This document shows, one piece after another, positions 27,001 to 39,000 of a stretch of DNA of 64,000 nt. The stretch's first letter is position 1, and each line of letters begins with the position of its first letter. Location: positions 307,501 to 371,500 of the forward strand of contig JAEMWC010000281.1 of assembly GCA_016490735.1 (NCBI GenBank). The letters are read 5' to 3'. The translations under genes were made by a program, and so were the position numbers. The notes beneath the pieces are model-generated. The model had not been told where the DNA came from and did not search any database. It was given only the letters and a program-made list of their open reading frames with translations. Source of the DNA: Pachyseris speciosa (taxonomy: Eukaryota > Cnidaria > Anthozoa > Scleractinia > Pachyseridae).

Positions 27001-30000
27001 CCTGGACATATTTCTACAGTTTCCTCTTTTAGTGCACGGTAGGTGGTGGTGGTTTGACTCTGGTAATCTGTGGCAGAAAGAAATGATGTCTTTATTGGTG
27101 TATTGGGGCCTTTGCTCATTTTGTGAAGACTTTCCTTATCTATTGCTTCTACATAGCACGGTGATGTTAAAATCATCGTTGAAAAACAGTAGTATGCTTA
27201 TTTTCCAGTTTAAAATATCTTTTAGACGAGAGATGTACAAGTGACTGCTTTCTAACAATTGTATCAATGATTTCAGGAGGATGTGAAGCACATCTCATCT
27301 CGCACTAAACGGCATGAGGTGTGGCTCATCATAATGAGGTTGTTGAGTGTTCTGATGTCAAGAACAAAGTCCTCGTCAAAAAGTGCTTCTTCTGAGGTAA
27401 AGGGTATTCATGTTGTTAGTATTTCAACACTGCTGCAACAGGGCTGTTATTAATGAACATTTAATGTCTCATATGGCATTGATTGGTGATACACTGTATG
27501 GGCAAACTTACTCATTAGGTTACTCACAAACCAACAACAATGATTATTGTTAAATGCAAGTGAAGACGAAAAAAAAAAGTAGGACTGTTAGCACCTAATG
27601 CCAGCCCTTTACATGTATCACACTTTTAAAACTAAAATCGTGCACATCCCTCTTTATTGTTTGTAATTCAGGTCTATGTGTTTTCTTTACTGTACTTTTT
27701 TATCCCATCAGTCATCGTCAGTGGTTTGTAAGCAGACAGCAGCCACACTGTGCAATGTGGGCATCACAAGTAACTGTTTGGCGATTCTAAAGATTCTGTT
27801 GGAGCACTGGAGAGAGGTGGCCAGCCATGAGGATGTAAGTTATCTAATCTTGCTACATATTATAGATACAAAGTTTGTTATTAATCAGGGTGTTCATTAG
27901 GCATCTCCTGCTAAATTTCGCTTGCTCCCTGAAAGAGCTTTGCCCTTTCATAATAATTATATAACACAAACTCCGTTCGAAATATATGAGAAAACATCAG
28001 GTAGAATTCCGACCGCCGACCGGTTAGCTCAGTGGTAGGGCACCGGACTACCGTGAGGGAGGTCGCGGGCTCAAACCCCGGCCGGGCCAACACTCAGGGT
28101 CTTTAAATAATTGAGGAGAAATTGCAGCCTTTGTAATGATATCTGCAAATGGTTAGACTTTCTAGTCTTCTCTTCTCGGATAAGGACGATAAACCGTAGG
28201 CCCCGTCTCACAACTCTTCATAATTGATTCTGTGGGACGTTAAAGAACCCACGCATTGTTCGAAAAGAGTAGGGGACGTCTTCCCCGGTGTGGTGGTCTA
28301 TCTCTACTAGAATGTGGTTACGGGGAAGGGATTTGCAGTTATGGGCCTACAGTAATTGGCGCACGCTGTTGTAGTGTCCCTGCTAGGTCTCTGGCGAAGC
28401 TAAAAAATCTTTTTCTTCTTTTTCTGCTGTGCTTCAAAACTACAAACAGGTAAGTAAAATCTTGTCGTATATTTTTCGCTCTTTTTCCCTTTTCAGATAT
28501 ATCTTTCCTCGCCAACGAGGAAAGGTTTTTCAGAAGACATTACCAAAATACTTCTCTCAGCCACTCGTGCCTCCACACATAAGACGTACCAGTCAGCCTG
28601 GCGATTGTGGAGTAGCTGGTGTTCTAAAAGGAAAGTTAATCCGATTTTAGCAACCCTAAATGATGTTCTCCTCTTCTTGACTGATCGTTTTAAAAACGGG
28701 GCTGCTTATAGGTCAGTCAACGTAGCACGTTTGGCTGTCTCCTCTTGTCATCCTAAGATTGATGGCTACCCAGTCGACAACACCCTCTTGTTGTTCAAAC
28801 TTTTAAAGGGAATGCTTAACATGCGTCCTCCTACACCTAGATATACGCACACATGGATGTGCACTTAGTAACTAAGTACTTGGAGTGCCTTGGAAAGACC
28901 AAACTCTTACCACTAAAGCTTCTCTCAATCAAACTGGCAATGCTCTTTGCACTCTGCTGTCCAGAACGAGTTTCATCCCTTTCAAAGTTGGACCGTCGAT
29001 ATTGCCGTGTGATCCCTGAAGGAATTTCCTTTACATTGACACACCAAGAAAGCGAAGTTCTCCAGAACAGCTACCTCAAGCATTTTTTACATCTTTCCCT
29101 TATAACAGGAGACTCTGTCCTGTTGACACTTTACGTTGTTACCTTAAGGCTACCCGACATTTATGTCCAGTATTTCCATCCTCAAAACCAGACCCCTTGT
29201 TTGTCTCTTATGTTAAACTGCTATAGCTACTATAGCTACTCTTAGCCGTTGGTTGCGCACAGTCTTAAAAAGTGCCGGTATTGACACTGAGATTTTCAAG
29301 GCGCACTCGGTTCGTGGAGCATCTACAACCACAGCAGTGAACAGCAATGTTCCACTTGACGACGTCATGAAAATGGCAGATTGGTCTCGCGTTAGTACTT
29401 TTCAGAAGTTTTACTACAAACCTGTCTTTAAGTCCAATTATGGTCATGCTGTTTTAAAATAACTTCAACTTTGTCCAATGTTCTGTTACAGACAAGCTGC
29501 ATTAAAATAATTGTTAATGTTACCGTTCTTTCTCAACTTCTAATCTTGTCTTACCCAGCCCCTCTTTTATACCCTGCATACGGGGGCGTTGAATTCTACC
29601 TGATGTTTTCTCATATATTTCGAACGGAGTTTGTGTTATATAATACCAATTATACCAGGGCCACAAAGCGGCCTGCCAGTATAATTGAAATTATATATAA
29701 ACAAACAAAGTGAGAAATATATGAGTCCCACCCCTCAAACCTTCTCTCTGCCTTCTCGCACAGCGTTGAAAAGATGCAGAGGATCATGGGACCATGTGAT
29801 TGTGCAGGGGCACTATGGGATTGTGTCATTTGCTTGGCCTGTCCCCACTAGGGACAGTCTCATTTGCCTTTAAAAGTGGTTCGAAACACAAATAGCACAA
29901 TTCTACCTGATATTTTCTCATACATTTCCCACTTCGTTTGTTTATATAATTTCAGTTATTCTGGCATAATTGGTATTCTTCTGTTACTTTACACTATTCT

Positions 30001-33000
30001 CCTACTCGAGTTTGAGTACTAATACGACTTTCAAATGTCAAACCGGTCACCTCCCCAGGAGCCTCACTTTTCCTTGAGGTGACACTGGAAACAAGATAAA
30101 TGTGACAAGTGATTATCTAAAGCACGCGAACTGGATATGAAAACTCGTTCTCAAATGTAAAGGTCCCTGGTATGTTTTGAGATGGTGACAATTGAGCACT
30201 TGTTCAATTGGCTGTGGCGAATTCTGATTGAGGCCAACAATGATAATTTTTAATATTAAGTAATGATTATATTTTTGTAGGAAGAGACGACTGGTATTGG
30301 TGGAGCATTACTGAAACCTCAACCTGCAAGTCCTCCACCAGACATGTCACCATTTTTCCTAAGGCAGTATGTCAAGGTAAGCTGTAATGACTTTTTTGTA
30401 AAGAAGCCTGATTTGTATAAAGGTTGGGTTTTTATGTTCAGTTGATGCTGTTGGTGAGTCAGAATGTTGTTCCAAGTAAAGCATTTTTGTGGTCATGCTC
30501 TCCTGCTTGTCATCTTTTGGGAACTGTGCATATGATTATGAGTTTACTGTGACCATTTCCTTTTAATTGCCCATGATTACTTGTTAGTGAACTGTGCATC
30601 TGTCCTGGTTGCAGGGCCATGCAGGAGATGTATTTGAAGCATATCCTCAACTGTTGACTGAAATGGCTTTGCGGCTTCCATATCAGGTAATTAGATAATT
30701 ATTTACTAAAGGAGCAACAGCTACTGCCTTTCAGGCAATGGGATCAGCACTAGAGCTGCAAACGGTATGCAAGTCAATCCAGAAGGGACATGATTATATT
30801 TGCACTGAGTAAGGTAAAGAATTTCAAAATGTGTCACAGTTATGAGAGAAATGTGTCCGCACCTGATGGCTAAAAAGAAGTAACTTTGAGCCTTAAAAAA
30901 GAAAAAGTTTATGTGATACATTAACCGAGTAACATTTTTGCAGGTGAAGAAAGTTGCAGATTCCCTTCATCTTCAGAATAATCCACAGTTTGGCGAAGAG
31001 TGGTACCAGTTCTTGTGCGAGGTGCGTAAGACGAATTCCATGGCATTTACGAGTATCTGTACACGGTATCAAGTGGTTTAATGAAGTTACAATAACAAGG
31101 CAATTACTTACAGAAACATTCAACGGTTTTTTTTTAAAGCATAGTTGGTATTCACAACTAGATACTCAAATCTGTTCATTTAATTTCAGTACCTTTTAAT
31201 CCAGCAAACTCCTTTTGTCCGAAGACAAGTGAGGAAGGTAATTCCTTTTAGTTTTGTCAGACCACTGTTTACCTGTTGTCTCGCATTGATTGTACACATG
31301 CCCCTTAAGCATGCCCCTGTCTGTGTATTTCTCCATTTCTCGGTAGTCAATGAGTTTATGTTCATGTACTTGTTGCATGTTTTTAGTTGTTGTTGTTCCT
31401 GTGTGGATCGAAAGAAAGCTATCGTCGCTTACGGGACCTACATGCTCTCAAGTCACACATGAAGACTGTCAGGTACTTAATACTAATTAGCTTCACCACA
31501 GTCGCCACTGGCGGTTAAGTAGCCCGCCTAGAATAGCTGCACTAACTGCGGGCTAAAAAGGCCTTTTTTTCTATGTATAAATAAATGAAGTCAAAGTCAA
31601 GTCAGTGTATCGGTTCCAGGAGTACCCCACTAACAAGCTTTCATTTCTTTGATTTTTGTGTTTGTTTGTTTGTTTCTTTACCATTGATCAACTGCAAGGT
31701 GTTTGGTCTTCAATTCAATTCAATTCAATTTTTATTGAAACTCACACGAATAGATGGTTTGCAGCCAATCTCTAGAGACACAGATAACAACGGTGAAACG
31801 AACAAATGCTGGTGGACGAACAAAAGGAGCTAATGAGAGATGTATTGTTTACATCCACCAGTATGCTGGCGATGACGTAACGTGCAAACCACCTATACAG
31901 TGTATTAGAGAAAGTTATATTATTACAGTAGTGTTACAAACATCAATATAAGGAATGCAGTACAATAACAGAACAAAAAAAAGACACTAAAATAATTTAC
32001 AATTGATTGTTACTACTAAGGATATCTAAGAAATGAAGAATGAGAGGAAGAAAAAAATATTTAAATACTGTGTTAGTTGTGTGGAGTTTGAGGCACCCAA
32101 ATAGTTCTAAGAACTAACCGAGTGGGTGTCCCAAAACAAATAAATCAAACAAAGGGAATACATTATTAATAACAATTTAGGTAAAAAAGTATGACTTTCA
32201 TACTAACTACTTTGTTGTTATTGTTTGGAAGAGTAAAGTAATGGGCTGGTTTGTGTCAGTACACAATTCACACAATTCGCAGTTAGCGTGAGACTTTTTA
32301 AATATAAGAGTGAATAAAAACCAGGTTGTCAAATAGATTCGCTGTGCAGATTGAAGCAAAAATGCGAACATTTACGGAGAGATCTCTTCAAAATCGAGGA
32401 ATTCTAACAGTTTGAATTTGAGGTGTTCTGCAAAGAAATATACTTTGCATGAGAGCATACACGGGCGCCACTCTTTACATGTAGAACTCCGTAAAGATTT
32501 TTTGTTTGAATGATATCTCTATGGAACTTTGCTGTTTTGCTAAATTCTGAAAGTCAAAGCATCAGTGAACCTGGTTTTACGTTTAAACTAGTACAGTGTA
32601 TAAAAATGTCACACTAAATTAATGCAAGTTGGTTCATTACCCAGCTCCTATTTTAATTACTGTGCACACTATGAGTGCACTTTTGTTTCAGTCTGACAGG
32701 CTTGTTTGCATCAACAGGGAGCTGAGTGAGCAGGGTGGATTCCGCTATGAGTCTGTTTACAATGGACCAATCAGCCTACCATACGACACTCTTATAAGTT
32801 TGGTAAGTACTTGATTTTACCAAGGTATGCTGGTTTATCTGGTTTCCATGTGAGACTATGATTGCCTAGTTAGTTAAATGCAGATTTCTTATCTTTTTAA
32901 CGTAGTAAGTAATAAGGGGGTACACTGATCTGATTTTTGTTAATAGCCACTTTGACTGATAATATGAGGTCTTTTTCCATGCTTTTTTTGTGTTAATGGA

Positions 33001-36000
33001 GCTACGTTTTGCAAAGTTTAGCCTCAGTTTTTTCGAAAAGGTCATTTGTAATCCGTTTCAATCTTCTTTATCCTTTACCATCCTCGTCATATTTGCATTT
33101 ATTCTCTTCTCTTTGGTGCTTACATGTATCTTCCCTGAAATATTGTTATTTCACTGTTACCCATTATTTAAATGCATTTTTATGTCTCTAATAATGACAC
33201 AAAATATCGCGACCAAGCTCCTTGACTAATTATTATTGTTTTGAGTGATGCATCACATGGAAGTAAAAGGAAGTTATGGTTAAAGTTAGGAGATCACGGG
33301 ATCCAAACCGCAAGGGATTCTTGTCTTTTGCGTGGTCTCCTCCATAGTGTCTTTACCTGGTTCTGTAGAGTAGATAACGTGCATATATGAGGGACTTGTA
33401 TCCTTCATATCTGCGAAGTTATAATACTGTTTCGTGTAAACCTTCCTCAAAAGTCGGGGTTTGGGTTGCGAAGAGGGGAAAACCAGAGTATCCGAACTAA
33501 ACTCTCCCGGATCAAGGACGAGAACCAACAAACTCATTAGCAGTACAATGACACATTGCACGTAAATATTTCTGAGTTACCTTTCCCTGTGTATTTCTAA
33601 GAGGAGCAATGGTTTTCTCTTTGGCAGATTGAACACCTGAAAGCTTGCTCAGAAGTTGCCTCAAGCCGTATAAGCAACTGGCAAGAATTCTGTTTACAAG
33701 AAACAGGTATGTTTTAGTTGTTAATAGTTGCAGAATCTTGGTCACAAAACTAAATAAAGGCCCTGGCAAACGAGGGCACATTGTTGCGGACACAAATATT
33801 TCCCTTTTTGCCCGCGCACACAACATTAGTTGCGGACACAAAATTTGTGTTAGACACAAAAAATGTTTTTGATTTTTCTCAGAAATATTTTGTGTCCGCA
33901 GTTATGTTTCCCAGTTTGCGCAGCATGGAAACACAACATTTATTTTGTGTCCCGCTCATTTGCTCACCCAAGAAACATGAGCAACAATGTGTTTGCCAGG
34001 GCCTTAACATCAATGGACTGTAGCGACCCAAGGTTGAGTTGATGATAATCTATTGCAGATACGCTGCCCTTTCTGTTGAGAAGCAGCTTCTTGTTTGAAG
34101 AGGGAGTCACTCCATTGATGCTACAGCTGCTTGGTTATGCCATCTGTGAAATGAAGACGCCGCCATCAAGCTCACCACAGAAGAGCAAGAAAGACAAAGA
34201 CAAGGACAAAGAGAAATCAAAGAGTAAAGAGAAGGACAAGGACAAAGAGAAAGACAAGGAGAAGACAGCGGGTTAGTGGAAAGGTTGTCATTTTTCCCAG
34301 TGTAAAAACCTGCATATAAGAACCTGCATTTTTCCAAGTTAACCTCACAAGGTTCTTATATAATTGGTGTTTACTGGGAAATTAAGCTATTTAGGTTCAT
34401 AAACAGGTTCTCATTTTCTTAAGAAAAAATGTTTTTGTTGCTGGAAGACTATTGGTACTGTCTATATAAACTATGCATAAAATCATGTCTAAATGACAGC
34501 AATAAATCTAAACAAATACAAACCCTATATTTAGTCATCGTATTTCTCTCAATCCTTTTATACCGATGAAACAATAAAACCAAGCTAAAATAATTATCTT
34601 AGAACACATCAATTATAATGCCTGGCCTAGTTTCAAATTTTAGGCTTAAACAGGTTATTATGTAAAGGGCGTCTAACAGTCTCTTAAAGGTGAGGTTCTT
34701 ATATGTGGGTTTTTACTGTACCAACAACACCACTGGTAGCTTTCTTTTGTCAATAACAGCTTGGGTATTGCAATGGTGCACATGTACGTCGCACTGGAAA
34801 GACGTTTAACTTATGGCTTAAGCTTTTTTCCACGTTCCTTCGTAGCTGTTCTCGTTTACCGTGTTCTATTTCTTTTTAAGGATCATCCGACCCTGGAAGA
34901 AGTGAAGGTAGAGCTGAAGACCCTGCTTTGTATTACAATGCATTTTCGTTCTTGATCGTCAAGTACCAAGAATATTAGAGGTCTTTGGTTATAAACTTGA
35001 TGCCCTGTTGTCGCTTGTTAATGCGACTTTGAGTAAATAATCAGTGGTGATTACTATTCAGCATCTTATAGCATCTTACCATTACTCGAGGTGTTGCTTA
35101 ATAACCTCAATTGCTATATAGCTGGTGTTTTTCCCGCTTCAGTGCACCCATTCATTGGCTAGTTCATGGTCACATGACATCTAACAATGAAACTGTTTCC
35201 CGCCAAATGCCAAGTGCGGGCAACATTGCGAAAACTATGACTTCAAACGGGAAACAGTTCACTTACCCGCGAAATGTTGACCGCTGTTGCACGTGATCAG
35301 AGCGTGCACTTGAAGGTGGCCTGATGTTGTCGCTGGAATGTCAGCGTGTTTTTCAACTTTGCTTTTGTTGTTATCAAGCATAGTGTTATCTGGTCATGTT
35401 GTGATAAAGAATCTTTGAACAGAGTATTGAAGCTGCAAAAAAGGGCGACTAGGGTTAATATTCTGTCTGTTATTATAGTCTTATTCTAGTTTTGAGGGCC
35501 ACAAGTTTATTAGCTTTTAGCTACATGTATTTAGTGTTACCCTCCATAAATAAAGTCTTTACTTTACTTACTTACTTTACTTACTGTATTGCTATAACAA
35601 ATCACTTAATGACTGGGCCCTTGGGGATCAGTGAATTTTGTTTCCTCGAATCTCAGTGTTCCCCTCGACTTCATCTCGGGAAGCATTGAGATTCTTGGGA
35701 AACAAAATTCACTGTTCCCCTCGGGACCAGTCATTAAGTGTTAACTATTGTAAGCAAAAGGTAGGGTATCAGCCTGTGTTTCACATCCAACAAAAACCTC
35801 GCAATAGGTTGATAACATTCCCTGCACAGCTTGGCATGGAAATTGATAGAAACTGATGTTATGCTTAGATATCCTATCTTTTGTTGTATTTAATTAGCAG
35901 CTGCTCAGAGCCTTGTCCAGTTGTTAAATGATACTGTTGATGAGGAGGTGATGAGCCAGTTTGTACAGAATTTTCTGCTGGAATCCAACTCGACTGCAGT

Positions 36001-39000
36001 AAGGTGGCAGGCACATGAACTGTTGTACAGCATGCACAAGTATGTTAAAACAGTATTTTGCTATTTGATTTAAGGTTCTTGACATACAGTGGTTGGAAAC
36101 CATTTGGTGTTATGTTGCTTAATTCTCTCATAGCGTTAGAGTGTTCAAAGTGAATGCTAACAGTTGCTTATGCCAGTCTGTTACTGGCGTATCAAGTTAT
36201 TTTTTTGTGTCACGTCACTCCAGTTATTGTAACTTGGAGTGGTTAGGTATAATATATATAAAAAAATATATAAAAAAAATAACTTGGACGTTATGGTGAA
36301 CTTCTTGTGTCTCTTTTCATCCCCTTTTACATAGATTTGTGTTAGTTACTTATGAAGAAATACCTGAAGTCTTCAATAGCTAAATCTGAGTTTTTAACTG
36401 AGTCTGAAGTTACTAGCATATGATACTCTAAACCCAGCCGTGCGCTGAATTAATTTTTTTCTAATGAAAAAGTGATTGTAAATAAATGTAATGGGTCATT
36501 AACTTTGAGAGAAGAGAGCCAAAAACAGGAAAGCCTGTTGTAACTACGGAAGATCCTTTGCCGAGTCGGGGGTGAAAATTTGTACCAGGAATTTATTTTA
36601 ACTTTGTGACTCTTACTTTTGAAACTCTAGGAATCCCCATTGTATCAACATTCCTTCGTTAGAATTTTCCAGTGAAGAAAAACGGCTTCATAATACTGTG
36701 AAAACAAAAAGTTAATAGTCTCCTATTGTTTGCTTGGTATTTTGGGGTCGTCAGCGAAGTTTTAATCCAGTTTATAATTTCGAGTTTAAAGAGTCACAAG
36801 AGGAAAGCTATATTTGGTGTTATGAATTTGTGTTAGAGACATAAAAATGTTGATCTCCATCTACTATCTTTTTTTTTTTTTTTTTTTTTTTTTTTCGCAG
36901 GTATTCAACCAGCAGTCAGAAAGTGAAACTGTCAAGTATGATGTGGAAGATCTGGCCATATCTGCCAGATTATGGCAGAAGGGCTGCACAATTTGTTGAT
37001 CTTCTTGGTTACTTCACGATCAATTGTGAATCAAATGCTGATGAGGTACTTGGGAAAATAATATATTTTATTGCATTACAGTATCATCATTATGAATGCG
37101 TGCTGTAATTGTAAATTGGTGCCGAGGGATAACAATGAGGGGTGTTATTTTTTAGACCAGAGTCCATCAGAGAACTTGATTAGCAATAAGCGTACAGGTG
37201 TTGTTAGACTGATCATTTTACACTGACCGAACTACGTTACGTGAACAACTAAATTCACCCAAGGGTGTTTTATTATCATCATGAAGTAAAGAGACGATTT
37301 CTTCATTGTGACCTTCCTGCTATCACGAAGTAACGTAACGTAATCTTTAACCCGTGAATAATGATTGCTACAATGTGTCGAATGTGCACAAAGTTGCTAC
37401 TTACTCTGCCCACAGTTATGATGATCCTGAGAAAAAGAATTGAAAAAAATTTTTTTGGGGAGACTTATGTTACACTTAATGGTCATTTGTACAAGTGTAT
37501 TCTAGGCAGCTATCAATGCCAGTACATGTATGTTCTACAGTTGCAGGAGTACTGCATGAAAGCAGTCCAAGTGCTGATGATACAGAACAATGTTCTATCA
37601 AACCATCCAAACTCTAATGTTTACAGGTCAGAGACAGTTTCTTTCAATCCTGTGTTATGTCTTGAGTTACTGGTTTCTAGTGTCACCCTAATGTCCAACT
37701 CCTTACTTTTCAATATTGTTGCAGTACAAACTGATTTTAGTTAATCACTGATGTCGCTATCACTTGATTGAGTTATAGTTCCTTAGTGCAGATTGTCTTT
37801 GAAATGGAGCACTTCTGAATGGCAGTTAGCCTACCTATTCTTCCAGTGCACGTTTCTTCTACTTACCAGTCAATCCACTGCGTCGAGTAGTTTACTTCTT
37901 GTTACTCAGTTTATATTCATGTTGACGGCGTCTAGCTTCACGACTTGCTTCGTGTGAAGAATTGGTGTTACCGTACTAAGCATTTGTTCTCTTGTTTTAG
38001 GATGTTGTCAGGATTTGTTGAGTTTGATGGTTACTATCTGGAGAGTGACCCATGCCTCGTCTGTAACAACCCTGAAGTTCCATTCCAGGTAAGAATCAGA
38101 GGTTAGTCCTGGAGCGAGTGCTATAAACTGTTCTCGCAAAAAGTCAACTCTGGAAAACCTTGAGAAAGGAGAAACTTGCAAGATCAACTCAAAAAAATAC
38201 TGTTTGATAGTTTTTGCATGAACCGTTAGAGTCGCACTTAAGGGTTCTATCGACAGATTCAAACGCCAGTGCCCCCTTACACCTGTAATTCATACACTGT
38301 ACTTCATACACTGTACTTCATACACTGTACTTCATGACTGACTAGAAAAACTGGCTTTGTGCAGAAGCTACCGTTGTGTATCCGTGCTGCATGCTGGGGG
38401 GAGGAGGGTGGGGCATTGGCAGAATGATTTATGTCCCATGTGTTTGGCAGCGTATGTAGTAGAAGATTTCAGATTAAGTGACGACATTATTGAATTTAAG
38501 TTCTGCTTCAGATGCACGGTCTGTTCATCAAACGTGCGAGAATATCCATATTAGCAGGTATTGCGAGGTTTTGGCGAAAACTAGTTCCTATGAAAGACGA
38601 TAACCAAGGAACGCTTTCCAACTTTATTGTTATAATGTTATTTGTTGTTATTCCACAGAGTCTGAAGCTGTCTAACGTCAAAGGAGACTCTCGTTTCACC
38701 ACCACATGCCAGCTGGTGAAACTGATTGGTAGCCATACCATCTCAAGAGTTACTCTAAGGATTGCTGATCTCAAGCGTCAAAAAATGGTAGGTTACCTAT
38801 ATTTATTTTCAGCATGTTTCAGCTGTCAGTGGTTTGAGTTTTTCCGCTGTGATCTCGTGATTTGCTTCAAGGGAATATTTTGCTTTCTTTTCCAGGTTCG
38901 CACAATCAATTTGTACTACAATAATCGCACTGTGCAGGCAGTTGTGGAGCTGAAAAACAAGTGAGTAATAACAGGAATAGTGAAACAATTTATAAGAAAC

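Larger units (their letters stand above)
27957..29643. mobile_element. Inverted-repeat element with a decayed tyrosine recombinase
   Basis: A 53-base sequence at 27957-28009 is the exact reverse complement of 29591-29643 (inner ends GAATTC, outer ends TTATATAACAC). Between the arms lie a tRNA-headed SINE-like segment and the remains of a tyrosine recombinase gene. DIRS-type retroelements carry such recombinases with inverted repeats, but no reverse transcriptase is seen here. Cryptons carry a recombinase without inverted repeats. The object is therefore either a deletion derivative of a DIRS-like element or a mixed insertion. It lies in the intron between exons 25 and 26. Confidence 0.75.

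Noticed and set aside
28012..28087. Functional tRNA gene
   Set aside because: The acceptor and T stems pair only partly, and the downstream body is that of a dispersed repeat, so it is the head of a SINE.
32690..32699. Acceptor TTTCAG at 32691 for UBR4 exon 31
   Set aside because: Would put the exon out of phase with exon 30 and give a stop. The acceptor ending at 32699 keeps the frame.
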